The notes below the pieces were generated by a model. That model saw only the letters and a list, made by a program, of their open reading frames with translations, ran no database searches and was not told the origin of the DNA. The translations under genes and the position numbers were made by a program. A stretch of DNA of 64,000 bases from Comamonas sp. lk (lineage in GTDB: Bacteria > Pseudomonadota > Gammaproteobacteria > Burkholderiales > Burkholderiaceae_C), in NCBI GenBank assembly GCA_945860595.1, contig CAMAQV010000002.1, positions 61,346 to 125,345 on the forward strand, in the 5' to 3' direction. Shown here in pieces: positions 10,253 to 20,958 of this stretch. Every line of letters begins with the position of its first letter. Position 1 is the first letter of the stretch.

Positions 10253-10858
10253 TCAGGCCGCCATGCCGGGAAGCGGAGCCACGCCAATCAGCCAGACGTG
10301 CACCACCAGAATAAAAGCCGCCCAGGCCACCGTGCCGGCTAGCACCGTGCCGATCGTGGCTGCGCCGGATACGGGCGGCGTCTCGGGTATGTCGCCGGCT
10401 TCAAGGGCTGCACGGTCGCGCTGGCGGGCGGCGCGAAAATTCAGCACCGCCCAGACCAGGAAGCCGCCAAACAGCAGCACATCGTGCAGCCTGCCGTTGG
10501 CCAGGATATGGGCCAGCGCCCAGACTTTGACGCCTAGCACCATGGGGTGGTGCAGGCGGGCTTTGATGGCGTTGCGCGGAATCTCGGCGGCCGCGAGCAG
10601 GACCATGGACACCCACATCAGCGCCACCGTGGCATGCGCCATACCGTGCGGCGGCGTCCAGAGCTGCACCGGCTCCAGCCGGGCCTGCCCGTAGCCCACG
10701 ATGAGCAGATAAAAACCCACGAGTGAAGCGATGGAATACACGCCCTTGAAACCCAAGGGACCCAAGCGCAGCAGCAGGGCACCGCGCAGGCCCTCACCCC
10801 AGACACGCAACGCGTGGACACCCAGAAAAATCACCAAACCCGCTATTAGCATGTCCAT
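10253..10858 (-). CDS. NnrU-family membrane protein (Z-ISO superfamily)
   Basis: MDMLIAGLVIFLGVHALRVWG...LWTPPHGMAHATVALMWVSMVLLAAAEIPRNAIKARLHHPMVLGVKVWALAHILANGRLHDVLLFGGFLVWAVLNFRA is the NnrU signature; located between bchC and bchI. Confidence 0.85.
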   Translation of the reverse strand: MDMLIAGLVIFLGVHALRVWGEGLRGALLLRLGPLGFKGVYSIASLVGFYLLIVGYGQARLEPVQLWTPPHGMAHATVALMWVSMVLLAAAEIPRNAIKARLHHPMVLGVKVWALAHILANGRLHDVLLFGGFLVWAVLNFRAARQRDRAALEAGDIPETPPVSGAATIGTVLAGTVAWAAFILVVHVWLIGVAPLPGMAA

Positions 10859-10892
10859 ATCAGCTCCCCGATTGGTGGCGGCAGCGTGGACA

Positions 10893-11864
10893 TCACGGCC
10901 GCCAGGCCAGCACCATTTTCAGGCAGTTCGGGTCGGTGAAGGCCGTGGTGTATGCGGCCTGGGCGTTTTCGGGGGTTTCGGTGTGGGTGATCAGCCCTTC
11001 CAGGTCGAGTTTCCCCTTCTGCACCAGTTCGGTGACCGCCAGCAGGTCGCCCGGCGACCACTGCGCCGCGATGCGGATGCGCGCTTCCCGCATAAAGGCC
11101 GGGGCGTAGGCAAAGCGCAGGTCTTCCTTGTAAAAGCCGGCCAGCACCACCTCGCCGCCCGCGCCGGGCTGCAAACGCCCGATCAGGGTGTTGAGCAGGC
11201 TGGCGTCGCCGCTGACGTCGTAGACGCCACGGTAGTTTTTGCGGCTGTCCTCGTCGGGGTGCACCACCGGGTAACCGTGCGTGCCGGCGCGCCGCGCCGC
11301 CTGCGTTTCCCAGACCGTGGGCGGCGGCAAATCCAGCGCCAGGTTCAGGCGCGCCAGTAAACGCCCCATAACGCCGTGGCCGATGATCAGGTCGGGTACG
11401 CCCAGGGGCAGGTCGTGGCGCCCGCCCGACATGGCGTGGTAGGCGGTGGCCGCCAATGCCAGCAGCACGCCGCGCGCGCCGATGCCGGCGGGCAGGCGCA
11501 CCGCGCGGCTGTCCGCCAGGACCAGACGCTCGGCCGAGCCGCCAAATACATTGGCTGCCTCTTTGAAGCTGTAGGACCCGGGAACAAAAACAGTCTCACC
11601 AATGTCCAGCTTGGCCTCTGCGCCCCGGCGCACCACCGTCCCCACCGACTCATAGCCCGGCACCAGCGGGTAGGACAGGCCGGGGAAGGGCGGCATGGTG
11701 CCGTCCCAGAGCAGGCGTTCGGTGCCGGTGCTAATGCCGCTGAAGGCCACCTCCACCTCCACGTCGGCAGGCCCCATCTCGGCGAGTTGCAGGCTTTGCA
11801 CCGCCAGCACCTGGGGGCTGACGAAGACGATGGCGCGGGCGTGTTGCGGGGCGACGGGTTGCAT
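10893..11864 (-). CDS. bchC: 3-hydroxyethyl bacteriochlorophyllide a dehydrogenase
   Basis: MQPVAPQHARAIVFVSPQVLAVQSLQLAEMGPADVEVEVAFSGISTGTERLLWDGTMPPFPGLSYPLVPGYESVG. Confidence 0.93.
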   Translation of the reverse strand: MQPVAPQHARAIVFVSPQVLAVQSLQLAEMGPADVEVEVAFSGISTGTERLLWDGTMPPFPGLSYPLVPGYESVGTVVRRGAEAKLDIGETVFVPGSYSFKEAANVFGGSAERLVLADSRAVRLPAGIGARGVLLALAATAYHAMSGGRHDLPLGVPDLIIGHGVMGRLLARLNLALDLPPPTVWETQAARRAGTHGYPVVHPDEDSRKNYRGVYDVSGDASLLNTLIGRLQPGAGGEVVLAGFYKEDLRFAYAPAFMREARIRIAAQWSPGDLLAVTELVQKGKLDLEGLITHTETPENAQAAYTTAFTDPNCLKMVLAWRP

Positions 11865-11987
11865 GGAGCGGGCCTTCGGTTGCGGGTGACACGGGTGCCG
11901 ACGCTGACAAGCCGGACGGCCCAGCGAAATATTTTTCGCTTAAATCCCACTTTTCGGGAAAAACCGCCTTGACTATCGTCAGATTCT

Positions 11988-12004
11988 TGTTACAGTAATT
12001 TACA
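11988..12004. promoter_or_regulatory. Degenerate PpsR-like half-site pair (TGT-N11-ACA)
   Basis: TGTTACAGTAATTTACA, 7 bp from the canonical site at 12012. Confidence 0.4.
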
Positions 12005-12011
12005 TCAAAAG

Positions 12012-12029
12012 TGTCAAGTAGGGTTGACA
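12012..12029. promoter_or_regulatory. PpsR/CrtJ operator between bchC and dxs
   Basis: TGT-CAAGTAGGGTTG-ACA, exact TGT-N12-ACA; ends 2 bp before the dxs ATG. Confidence 0.78.
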
Positions 12030-12031
12030 AC

Positions 12032-13936
12032 ATGGAAAATTTATTGACATCGATTCAGGGGCCTGCCGATCTTCGCCGCCTGCCGCGCTGGAAGCTGCCC
12101 GCATTGGCTGACGAATTGCGGGCCTTTTTGCTCGACAGCGTGTCCCAGACCGGGGGGCATCTCAGCTCCAATCTGGGCACCGTCGAGCTGACCGTGGCCT
12201 TGCACTACGTCTACAACACGCCGGACGACCGGCTGGTTTGGGATGTGGGCCACCAGACCTATCCGCACAAAATACTCACCGGGCGGCGCGAGCGCATGGC
12301 CACTTTGCGCCAGCAGGGCGGTTTGAGCGGCTTTCCGCGCCGCAGCGAGAGCGAGTTCGACACCTTTGGGACGGCGCATTCTTCCACCAGCATCTCCGCC
12401 GCCTTGGGTATGGCGCTGGGTGCGCAGCACCAGGGCTCAGACCGCCACGCGGTGGCCATCATCGGAGATGGCGCAATGACTGCCGGCATGGCCTACGAGG
12501 CCATGAACAACGCCGGCATCAGCAAGGCGCGCATGCTGGTGGTGCTCAATGACAACGACATGTCTATCAGCCCGCCCGTGGGTGCGCTCAACCGCTATTT
12601 GGGCAAGTTGCTCAGCGGCTCCTTCTATTCAGCCGTGCGCGAGACCGGCAAGGTGGTTTTGCAGGTGGCGCCACCCCTGCGCGAACTGGCCCGGCAGATT
12701 GAGGCCCAGGCGCGCCGCGCTGCGGGCTTCCCGACTATTTTTGAGGAACTGGGCTTCAACTATGTGGGTCCGGTCGATGGCCACGATATGGACGCGCTGG
12801 TCAACGCCTTGCACAAAGTACGCAACGCCAGCGGCCCGCAGTTCTTGCATGTGATCACCCAAAAAGGGCATGGCTACGCGCTGGCAGAGGCCGACCCCGT
12901 GGCTTACCACGGACCGGGCAAGTTTGATCCGGCAGTCGGTTTGAAACCCGCTACCGCCCCACAAAAGCCGACCTTCACCCATGTCTTTGGGCAGTGGCTG
13001 TGCGATATGGCGGCTTGCGACCCCAAGCTGGTGGCCATCACCCCGGCGATGCGCGAGGGATCGGGCATGGTCGAATTTGACCGCCGCTTCCCCGACCGGT
13101 TTTACGACGTCGGTATTGCCGAACAGCACGCGCTGACCTTTGCCGCCGGGCTGGCCTGCGAAGGCATGCGCCCCGTGGTGGCGATTTATTCCACCTTTTT
13201 GCAGCGCGCGTATGACCAGCTGATCCATGACGTGGCTTTGCAAAAGCTGCCCATGGTGCTGGCCCTGGACCGCGCTGGCATCGTCGGTGCCGACGGGGCC
13301 ACGCACGCCGGCGTTTTTGACATTCCCTTTCTGCGCTGCGTGCCCGATGTCAGCATCGCCTGCCCGGCCGACGAGAACGAGTGCCGCCAGCTGCTCAGCA
13401 CCGCCTACCAGCAAGACCACACGGTGGCGGTGCGCTACCCGCGCGGTGCGGGGGTCGGCGTGGCGGTGCAAACCGATTTGTCGCCCCTGCCTTTCGGTCA
13501 GGCTGAGCAGCGGCGCAGCGGAAAAACCATCGCCATCTTGGCCTTTGGCACCCTGCTGTACCCAGCGCTGGCAGCCGGTGAGGCGCTGGATGCCAGCGTG
13601 GTCAATCTGCGCTGGGCCAAGCCCCTGGATACCGGCATGCTGGCGCGTATGGCCGCTGAGCACACGGTCCTGGTCACGGTTGAAGAAGGCGCGCTGATGG
13701 GCGGAGCGGGATCGGCGGTGCTGGAATACCTGGCCGATGCCGGTCTGGCAATTCCAGTGCTGCGCCTGGGCATCAGCGACGCATTCACTGAGCATGGCGA
13801 ACCGGCCAAGCTACTGGCGCAAATGGGTTTGGATGCGGCCGGTATCGAGACCTCCATCCGCGCCCGGTTTGCCGATGTGCTGGAGCGTGCCCGCCACCCG
13901 GCGGTTTATGACGTCAGCAAACGGCGGGCGGCCTGA
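12032..13936 (+). CDS. dxs: 1-deoxy-D-xylulose-5-phosphate synthase
   Basis: DXS motifs: [89 protein letters not shown]. Confidence 0.96.
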   Translation: MENLLTSIQGPADLRRLPRWKLPALADELRAFLLDSVSQTGGHLSSNLGTVELTVALHYVYNTPDDRLVWDVGHQTYPHKILTGRRERMATLRQQGGLSGFPRRSESEFDTFGTAHSSTSISAALGMALGAQHQGSDRHAVAIIGDGAMTAGMAYEAMNNAGISKARMLVVLNDNDMSISPPVGALNRYLGKLLSGSFYSAVRETGKVVLQVAPPLRELARQIEAQARRAAGFPTIFEELGFNYVGPVDGHDMDALVNALHKVRNASGPQFLHVITQKGHGYALAEADPVAYHGPGKFDPAVGLKPATAPQKPTFTHVFGQWLCDMAACDPKLVAITPAMREGSGMVEFDRRFPDRFYDVGIAEQHALTFAAGLACEGMRPVVAIYSTFLQRAYDQLIHDVALQKLPMVLALDRAGIVGADGATHAGVFDIPFLRCVPDVSIACPADENECRQLLSTAYQQDHTVAVRYPRGAGVGVAVQTDLSPLPFGQAEQRRSGKTIAILAFGTLLYPALAAGEALDASVVNLRWAKPLDTGMLARMAAEHTVLVTVEEGALMGGAGSAVLEYLADAGLAIPVLRLGISDAFTEHGEPAKLLAQMGLDAAGIETSIRARFADVLERARHPAVYDVSKRRAA

Positions 13937-13938
13937 AT

Positions 13939-15198
13939 ATGGCGGTTTGGGCCATCGGGCTGAACCACCACACCGCGCCGGTGGATGTGCGCGGGCGCTT
14001 CGCGTTCGCGCTGGACCAGATCGGCCATCAGCTAGACCAATTGCGCAGCGCAGTTAGCCCGCACCTGGAGGCAGCCATTCTCTCCACCTGTAACCGCACC
14101 GAGATGTATTGCTCGGGCGGCACCGAGCACATGCCGCAGACCCTGGACTGGCTGGCCCAAGCGGGTGGTGTGCAAGCCCAGGAACTGCGCGGATACAGCT
14201 ACAGCCACCAAGACGAGCATGCCGCGCGCCACGCTTTCCGGGTGGCCAGCGGGCTGAATTCCATGGTGCTGGGGGAGCCGCAAATTCTGGGGCAGATGAA
14301 AGACGCCGTGCGGGCAGCCTCAGACGCCGGCGCTTTAGGCACCACGCTCAACCAGCTCTTCCAGCGTTCTTTTTCGGTCGCCAAGGAGGTGCGCAGCGCC
14401 ACCGACATCGGCGCCCATTCCATCAGCATGGCTGCCGCAGCGGTGCGCCTGGCCGGACAATTGTTTGAAAACCTGGACCGCACCCGGATTTTGTTTGTCG
14501 GTGCAGGTGAGATGATCGAGCTATGCGCCACCCACTTCGCCGCCAAGAAGCCGCTCGCCATGGTGATCTCCAACCGCACCCGTACGCGCGGCGAACAGTT
14601 GGCCGCGCAGCACGGCGCGCAGGTGATGGGCCTGGCCGAGCTGCCCGACCGCTTGCACGAGTTCGACATTGTGGTGAGTTGCACTGCCAGCACCCTGCCC
14701 ATCATCGGTTTGGGCGCGGTGGAACGGGCGCTGAAAAAGCGCAAACGCCGGCCCATGTTTCTGGTCGACTTGGCAGTGCCGCGCGATATCGAGATGGAGG
14801 TCAAGTCGCTCAACGACGCCTACCTGTACACAGTGGACGACCTGGCCCACGTTGTCAAATCCGGGCAAGAGTTGCGCCACGCGGCGGTTGCCCAGGCGGA
14901 GTCCATCATCGACGGCGGTGTCAAGGCCTTTGCCCATTGGATGGAGCAGCGCCACACCGTGCCCTTGATCAAACAGGTGCAAGAGCAGACCGACCAATGG
15001 CGGCGTGCCGAACTGGCGCGCGCTCTGAAGCTGCTCGAGCGGGGCGAGGATGCTGCCACGGTACTGGAGACCATGTCGCGTGGTTTGACCCAAAAAATGC
15101 TGCATGGTGCACTGCACGAGTTACGCAGCGCCGAGACCGAGGCCCGTACCCAGGCCTGCGGCAGCGTTCAGCGCTTTTTTCTGGGCCGGCGGCGCTAG
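13939..15198 (+). CDS. hemA: Glutamyl-tRNA reductase
   Basis: AIGLNHHTAPVDVRGRFAF...LSTCNRTEMYC...GLNSMVLGEPQILGQMKDA. Confidence 0.95.
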   Translation: MAVWAIGLNHHTAPVDVRGRFAFALDQIGHQLDQLRSAVSPHLEAAILSTCNRTEMYCSGGTEHMPQTLDWLAQAGGVQAQELRGYSYSHQDEHAARHAFRVASGLNSMVLGEPQILGQMKDAVRAASDAGALGTTLNQLFQRSFSVAKEVRSATDIGAHSISMAAAAVRLAGQLFENLDRTRILFVGAGEMIELCATHFAAKKPLAMVISNRTRTRGEQLAAQHGAQVMGLAELPDRLHEFDIVVSCTASTLPIIGLGAVERALKKRKRRPMFLVDLAVPRDIEMEVKSLNDAYLYTVDDLAHVVKSGQELRHAAVAQAESIIDGGVKAFAHWMEQRHTVPLIKQVQEQTDQWRRAELARALKLLERGEDAATVLETMSRGLTQKMLHGALHELRSAETEARTQACGSVQRFFLGRRR

Positions 15199-15217
15199 TC
15201 GTACGGCTGGGTACCCC

Positions 15218-15826
15218 ATGCTGAGTGTGCAGCAGCTGGCCTGCGAGCGTGGTCGTACGCGGCTTTTTTCCGATCTGACTTTCGAGGTCCAATCCGGTCA
15301 GTGCCTGCACGTACACGGGGCTAACGGTGCGGGCAAGACGTCCTTGCTGCGCATCGTCTGCGGGCTGGCCGAGGCGGTACAGGGCCAGGTGTGCTGGCGT
15401 GGCGAGAACACGCGGCAGGATCCGGGTTCTTTCCGTGCCGAACTGGTCTATCTGGGCCATGCGCCAGGCCTGAAAGACGAGCTCACTGCGGCTGAAAATC
15501 TCCACTTCCAAAGCCAGATCGACGGCTGTGCGTTGAGCCCGCAGCAGATAGCGGCGGCCTTGCAGCGCGTCGGCTTGGGCCGGCAGCAGCACCTGCCGCT
15601 GCGCCGCTTCTCGCAGGGCCAGAAGCGCCGGGCGGCGCTGGCGCGGCTGGTCGCCCGTCCGGCGCGCCTGTGGGTGCTGGACGAGCCGCTGGCCGCGCTG
15701 GATCACGCTGCCCAGCAATTGGTGTCGCAGCTTGTGGCTGCGCACCTACAGGCCGGTGGGCTGGCGCTGGTGACCAGCCACCAGCCTTTGAGGGTGGAGT
15801 CGATGGATCTGAGGTTGGGCGTATGA
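15218..15826 (+). CDS. ccmA: Haem exporter ATP-binding protein CcmA
   Basis: ABC ATPase: Walker A HGANGAGKTSLLRIVCGL; followed by ccmB. Confidence 0.92.
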   Translation: MLSVQQLACERGRTRLFSDLTFEVQSGQCLHVHGANGAGKTSLLRIVCGLAEAVQGQVCWRGENTRQDPGSFRAELVYLGHAPGLKDELTAAENLHFQSQIDGCALSPQQIAAALQRVGLGRQQHLPLRRFSQGQKRRAALARLVARPARLWVLDEPLAALDHAAQQLVSQLVAAHLQAGGLALVTSHQPLRVESMDLRLGV

Positions 15827-16500
15827 GCGCGGACCTGCGTGCCTGCGCCGCGCTGCTGCTTCGCGATCTGCGCAGTGCCGCCCGCCGCCCCGGCGATGTG
15901 GCCACGCCGCTGTTTTTTTTCGTGGTCGTTTCGGCCTTGTTCCCACTGGCCATCGGGCCGGAGTTGGGCACCTTGCGCCTGATCGGCCCCGGCATTGTCT
16001 GGGTGGGCGCGCTGCTGAGCAGCATTTTGGCCATGCACCGGCTCTTCGCAGCCGATCTGGCCGATGGCAGCCTGGAGCAATTGGCCCTGTCGCCCACCCC
16101 CCTTGGCTTACTGGTGGCCGCAAAGGTGCTGGCGCATTGGCTGCTAACGGGCGCGCCGCTGGTCCTGGTCGCCCCTTTGATTGCGGTGCAGTTTGACCTC
16201 ACTCTGAACTCCACATTGGTGCTGGTGTTGGCATTGTTGCTGGGTACGCCGGTGCTGTCCTTGATCGGCGCCGTCGGCGCGGCCTTGACCCTGGGCCTGC
16301 GCGGCGCGGAGCTCTTGTTGTGTCTGCTGGTTTTGCCCCTATATATTCCAGTGTTGGTCTTTGGTGCCGGAGCGGTGCAGGCGCATCTGGGGGGCTTGGG
16401 TGCCCAGGCGCATGTGTCGGTACTCTTAGCTATCTTGACCGTAGCTGCGTTTCTGTGCCCCTGGGCGGGTTCGGCTGCCCTGCGCATTGCCCTGGAATAA
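15823..16500 (+). CDS. ccmB: Haem exporter permease CcmB
   Basis: MSADLRACAALLLRDLRSAARRPGDVATPLFFFVVVSALFPLAIGPE; ATGA overlap with ccmA. Confidence 0.93.
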   Translation: MSADLRACAALLLRDLRSAARRPGDVATPLFFFVVVSALFPLAIGPELGTLRLIGPGIVWVGALLSSILAMHRLFAADLADGSLEQLALSPTPLGLLVAAKVLAHWLLTGAPLVLVAPLIAVQFDLTLNSTLVLVLALLLGTPVLSLIGAVGAALTLGLRGAELLLCLLVLPLYIPVLVFGAGAVQAHLGGLGAQAHVSVLLAILTVAAFLCPWAGSAALRIALE

Positions 16501-16510
16501 CGGAGTTTGT

Positions 16511-17245
16511 ATGTTTTGGTTGCAGTATGCCGCGCCCCAACGCCTGTACGGGCTGGCCGGGCGCATCTACCCGCTGGCTTTCGCGCTGGCCGTCGCGCTC
16601 ACGGCTGTGGGTTTGTACCTCGGCTTCTGGGTTGCGCCGGCTGACTTCCAGCAGGGCCAGGCCTACCGGATTATTTTTGTGCACGTCCCCGCGTCTTGGA
16701 TGTCGATGGTGATTTACGTGGCCATGGCGTTTTGGGCCTGGCTGGGGCTGGGCTTCAAGACCCGGGTCTCGGGCATGATGACCCAGGCCCTGGCACCAAC
16801 CGGGGCCTTGTTTTGCTTTCTCTCCCTGTGGACTGGTGCGCTGTGGGGCAAGCCCATGTGGGGTGCCTGGTGGGTCTGGGATGCGCGGCTGACATCCGAG
16901 CTGATTTTGCTGTTCCTGTATCTGGGCTATATCGCCCTGACCCGCGCCATTGACGACCCGCGCCGCGCCGACCGCGCCGGTGCGGTGGTTGCTTTGGTGG
17001 GAGTGGTCAACGTTCCGATCATTTATTTCTCAGTCAAATGGTGGAACACGCTGCACCAGGGCGCCTCGGTTTCGCTCACCAAATCGCCCAGCATGGCGGC
17101 GGTCATGTTGTGGGCCATGCTGGTAATGACCTTGGCCTTTTGGGCTTATGCCGTGGGCATGGCGTTTTACCGGGTGCGCCAAACGATACTGGAGCGTGAG
17201 CAGGATGCTGCGTGGGTCGGTGAACTCAAGGAAATTGCGCCATGA
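16511..17245 (+). CDS. ccmC: Haem ABC transporter permease CcmC
   Basis: WWD motif region [30 protein letters not shown]. Confidence 0.95.
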   Translation: MFWLQYAAPQRLYGLAGRIYPLAFALAVALTAVGLYLGFWVAPADFQQGQAYRIIFVHVPASWMSMVIYVAMAFWAWLGLGFKTRVSGMMTQALAPTGALFCFLSLWTGALWGKPMWGAWWVWDARLTSELILLFLYLGYIALTRAIDDPRRADRAGAVVALVGVVNVPIIYFSVKWWNTLHQGASVSLTKSPSMAAVMLWAMLVMTLAFWAYAVGMAFYRVRQTILEREQDAAWVGELKEIAP

Positions 17246-17427
17246 GCTGGAACAGCTGGGAAGAGTTTTGGGATATGGGCGGTTATGCCGTTTTTGTTTG
17301 GGGAAGCTACGGTGTGGTCTTCGTAGGAGTGGCTGTGGAGCTGTGGCTGGCGCTGCGCCAACGCAGCATGGTGCTGCTGGCGCTGCGCCGCAGCCGCGAA
17401 GAAGCATACGCAGGAGATGCACCATGA
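17242..17427 (+). CDS. ccmD: Haem exporter protein CcmD
   Basis: 61-aa single-TM protein with CcmD N-terminus [25 protein letters not shown]. Confidence 0.9.
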   Translation: MSWNSWEEFWDMGGYAVFVWGSYGVVFVGVAVELWLALRQRSMVLLALRRSREEAYAGDAP

Positions 17428-17870
17428 AGCCGCGTCACCAGCGCCTGGCCCTGATCGGCGGCGGGCTGCTGTGTCTGTGCGTGGCAGCCGCTTTTGTGCT
17501 CAACGCTTTCAACAGCAATTTGGTGTTCTTTTTCAGTCCGACGCAAATCGAGGCGGGCGAGGCACCCAAGTCGGCGGTGTTCCGCGTTGGCGGCCTGGTC
17601 AAGGACGGCTCGCTGCAACGCGCCGGGATGGATGTGCGCTTTGTCGTCACCGACACCATGCACGAGGTGGAAGTGGTGTACGTGGGCATGCTGCCCGATT
17701 TATTCAAAGAGGGTCGCGGGGTTGTGGCCCAGGGCAAGCTCGACGTCCAGGGCCGCTTCAGCGCCAGCGAGGTGCTGGCCAAGCACGATGAAAACTATAT
17801 GCCGCCTGAGGCTGCGGAAGCTTTGACGCAGGCCGGTATGCGCCGCGCAGCGGAGTCGGCCAAACCCTGA
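17424..17870 (+). CDS. ccmE: Cytochrome c maturation haem chaperone CcmE
   Basis: [18 protein letters not shown]...[14 protein letters not shown]...[21 protein letters not shown]...[12 protein letters not shown] (haem-binding H...Y). Confidence 0.95.
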   Translation: MKPRHQRLALIGGGLLCLCVAAAFVLNAFNSNLVFFFSPTQIEAGEAPKSAVFRVGGLVKDGSLQRAGMDVRFVVTDTMHEVEVVYVGMLPDLFKEGRGVVAQGKLDVQGRFSASEVLAKHDENYMPPEAAEALTQAGMRRAAESAKP

Positions 17871-17887
17871 GACCCCGGAGGGGCCGC

Positions 17888-18232
17888 TCAGGCCAGTTGT
17901 TCTTTGATGTTTTCGTCGATGAACGCGGCCATTTGCGATTTACTCAAAGCCCCGACTTTGGTGGCAGCGAGCTTGCCGTCTTTGAACAGCATCAGGGTAG
18001 GAATGCCGCGGATACCGAATTTGCCGGGGATTTCGCGGTTTTCATCCACATTCATCTTGGCAATTTGCAGCTTGCCACTGTAGGCGGTGGCCATCTCGTC
18101 AAGAATTGGGGCAATCATCTTGCAGGGGCCGCACCATTCAGCCCAATAATCGACCAGCACGGGCTGTGCGGACTGCAGCACATCGGCCTCGAAAGACGCA
18201 TCGGAAATATGTTTGATCAAATCGCTGGACAT
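17888..18232 (-). CDS. trxA: Thioredoxin
   Basis: [20 protein letters not shown]; start [11 protein letters not shown]. Confidence 0.95.
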   Translation of the reverse strand: MSSDLIKHISDASFEADVLQSAQPVLVDYWAEWCGPCKMIAPILDEMATAYSGKLQIAKMNVDENREIPGKFGIRGIPTLMLFKDGKLAATKVGALSKSQMAAFIDENIKEQLA

Positions 18233-18327
18233 CTGGGGTTCCTCAGTGGGATGGCAGGGGCTTGTGGCCCGGTGATACATCGCGAAGATTGTGACAGAAA
18301 GCCGCTTACCCGCGGCACCGTTACCGC

Positions 18328-20958
18328 TTGTATATGGCTATGGCTGCGATGAATACAAGTGCGGCCCACGCCGGCAGGCGCTGGCTGGACCAGGCGCACG
18401 ACCATCCCGCCACCCGCCTTTGGAGCTGGCCCGGCAGCGGCGTGCTGGCGCGTGTGGCAGAGGCGATGCAGGCGCGTGGAGCGCACCCCGCCCGCACGCT
18501 GGTGCTGCTGCCCTACGCGCAGCTACTCGGTCAGACGCGCCAACTCTGGGCGCAGCAGTTTCCGCATGGGTTTGCGCCCCGCTTTGAGACCACCGGCACC
18601 TGGCGGGATGCCCTGGGCCTTTTTTCCCCTAGCGTGCACGACCTGCGCTTTGACGCCGGGCTGGACGGCCTGAGCGCCCGCGCCCTGCTGCGCCAAGCCG
18701 GTCTGACAGAGCAGGCGCAGCAGCTGGCACCGGCGCTGCTGGAAACCGCCACCACGTTGGCGGCGCTGGCGGCGGCGCGACCCCCGGCGCAGCGGCAGGC
18801 CTGGGCCGATGCCGCCCGCACCACATTGGCCGCGGGCATGGATCCGCAGCGCCTGGCCTGGGAGCTGCACATCGCCCAGGTGGCTTTGGCCTGGGTGGGT
18901 ACCTGCGCCTACGCCAGCGATGTGCTGTTCGACCCAGTACGGCTGCAGGAATGGGATTGCGTGATCGCGGTGCAGGGCCTGGGTCCGGAGCCGCTGGTAC
19001 AGGCTCTTGCCCTTCTGTGGGGTACGCGCTGGGTCAACTTGCCTCTGGTCGGTACCGCTGCCGATGCAGTAAGCGCGCCGGTCGGTACATGCACCGTGCA
19101 GGTCTGCAGCGACTTCCACGACGAGGCCGAACGCGGTGCCGCCTGTGTGCTGGGCCAGATTGCCGCCGGACAGACGCCGCTGGCACTGGTGTCTTCGGAC
19201 CGCGCGCTGACCCGCCGGGTGCGCGCCTTGCTGCACTACCGGGGCGTCCAGATGCGCGATGAGACCGGCTGGAAGCTCTCGACCAGCCAGGCGGGCGCGG
19301 CCGTGATGGCGCTGGTCAAAGCCAGCGCCTGGAGTGCCGGCAGCGACACGGTGCTGGCCTGGCTCAAGCTGGCACCCCATTTCGCGCCCTCGGTGCCGGC
19401 GCTGGAGGCAGGCCTGCGTGCGGACCAGACCCGGATCTGGCGTGATGCCGCGCGCGGCCCGGCGCTGGGCAAGCGGCCCGAGTTGCTGGCGCTGTTGCAG
19501 CGCATCAACCGGGTGCGCGAAGGCTTGCAGGGCCGCGCCCGGTTCAGCCAGTGGTTGGCTGTTTTGCATACCGCCCTACGAGACAGTGGCATGTGGGAGG
19601 GCCTGCAGGCCGACAATGCCGGCTTGCTGGTCTTGCAGGCCTTATGGCTGAAACCCGCGCCGGGGCAGACCGATGCGCTGCACGGCCTAGCCGACGCCCC
19701 ATGGTCACACATGCCCCTTGACCTGGCGGACTTCAGTACCTGGGTGCAGGCCAGCCTGGAAGGCCGCAATTTTTCGCCTCCCTACCCTGAGCAGGAGGAG
19801 GTGGTGATACTGCCCCTGAACCAGACGCTGGGCCGCCCCTTTGCGGCGGTGGTGTTGCTGGGCTGTGACGCGGACAACCTGAAGCTTGTGCCCGATGCGG
19901 GGGGCATCCTCACGCCGCGCCAGCGCGCTGTGCTGGATCTGCCCCTGCGCGACGATGTGGAGCACGCCACGCGCACCGCCTGGGCCCATCTGTTGGCCCA
20001 ACCCGGCTGCGCCGTGTTCTGGCGCACGAGCAGTGCCTCCGGCGAGGCGCAGCAGCCCAGCCCGCTGGTGCAATTGCTGCAGCTGGACGGTGGCGCGGGT
20101 GTATCCGCCGGGGTGGACGCCCGAACGACGCAGACGATTGCGCCGCACCCAGTCGCGCGGCCCCGGCCCAGCGCGCCGGACTTGTCCCTTGCTCGCCTGA
20201 GCCAAGGCGCGTACGAAGACCTGCGTAATTGCCCCTACCGTTTTTTTGCTGTGCGGCAATTGGGCTTGGCCGCCCGTGAAGAGCTGGACGTCGATCCGGG
20301 TAAGCGGGAGTTCGGCCTGTGGTTGCACGAGGTCTTGAGCCGCTTCCACGCCGGGCAGAGCGCTGACCTGCTGCCGCTGCCGCAGCGCGGTGCCCGCTTG
20401 GACGCACTTGCGCAGACGGTGGCGTTGGAGCATGGCTTGGACGAGGCCGAATTTTTACCCTTTCGTGCCTGCTGGCCGCAGCTGCGCGAGGCCTATCTGG
20501 CGTGGCTGCACACCCACGAAGTTAGCGCCCGATTTGAGCTCGCCGAAGCGGACTGCGAGCAGCCGCTTGGGGCGCTGGTGATGCAGGGCCGTCTGGACCG
20601 AATCGACCGCTTGCCCGACGGCACAGCCTTGGTGCTGGATTACAAAACCGAAGCCCTGGAAAAAACCAAAAGCCGGGTGAAAAACCCGCTTGAAGACACG
20701 CAAATGGCTTTTTACGCCGCCTTGCTGGGCACGCAGCCGGTTCATGGCCTGTACCTCAATCTGTCCGATCGCGGGGAGGTGGCGCCGGTCGCATCCAAAG
20801 ATCTTGCCTTGGCCCGCGATGCGCTGCTGCAGGGCATTCAGACGGACATGGCGCGCATTGCCGCTGGGGCCGAATTACCCGCATTAGGCGAGGGCGCTGC
20901 CTGTGATTACTGCGCCGCGCGCGGCCTGTGCCGTAAAGATTTTTGGGCTTCGGTATGA
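18328..20958 (+). CDS. PD-(D/E)XK nuclease-family protein, AddB-like
   Basis: C-terminal RecB-type nuclease [11 protein letters not shown] and Cys pattern NCPYRFF...[10 protein letters not shown] (AddB-type Fe-S staple); overlaps the UvrD helicase gene. Confidence 0.8.
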   Translation: MYMAMAAMNTSAAHAGRRWLDQAHDHPATRLWSWPGSGVLARVAEAMQARGAHPARTLVLLPYAQLLGQTRQLWAQQFPHGFAPRFETTGTWRDALGLFSPSVHDLRFDAGLDGLSARALLRQAGLTEQAQQLAPALLETATTLAALAAARPPAQRQAWADAARTTLAAGMDPQRLAWELHIAQVALAWVGTCAYASDVLFDPVRLQEWDCVIAVQGLGPEPLVQALALLWGTRWVNLPLVGTAADAVSAPVGTCTVQVCSDFHDEAERGAACVLGQIAAGQTPLALVSSDRALTRRVRALLHYRGVQMRDETGWKLSTSQAGAAVMALVKASAWSAGSDTVLAWLKLAPHFAPSVPALEAGLRADQTRIWRDAARGPALGKRPELLALLQRINRVREGLQGRARFSQWLAVLHTALRDSGMWEGLQADNAGLLVLQALWLKPAPGQTDALHGLADAPWSHMPLDLADFSTWVQASLEGRNFSPPYPEQEEVVILPLNQTLGRPFAAVVLLGCDADNLKLVPDAGGILTPRQRAVLDLPLRDDVEHATRTAWAHLLAQPGCAVFWRTSSASGEAQQPSPLVQLLQLDGGAGVSAGVDARTTQTIAPHPVARPRPSAPDLSLARLSQGAYEDLRNCPYRFFAVRQLGLAAREELDVDPGKREFGLWLHEVLSRFHAGQSADLLPLPQRGARLDALAQTVALEHGLDEAEFLPFRACWPQLREAYLAWLHTHEVSARFELAEADCEQPLGALVMQGRLDRIDRLPDGTALVLDYKTEALEKTKSRVKNPLEDTQMAFYAALLGTQPVHGLYLNLSDRGEVAPVASKDLALARDALLQGIQTDMARIAAGAELPALGEGAACDYCAARGLCRKDFWASV

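Noticed and set aside
9080-10342. 420-aa plus-strand ORF antisense to bchI
   Set aside because: Overlaps the entire BchI coding region; Gln/His/Arg-rich mirror translation.
12629-13795. 388-aa minus-strand ORF antisense to dxs
   Set aside because: dxs is unambiguous on the plus strand; no recognisable domain in the antisense ORF.
17866-17892. CTGAG...CTCAG hairpin between ccmE and trxA as bidirectional terminator
   Set aside because: No T tract on either side and it overlaps both stop codons; insufficient support.
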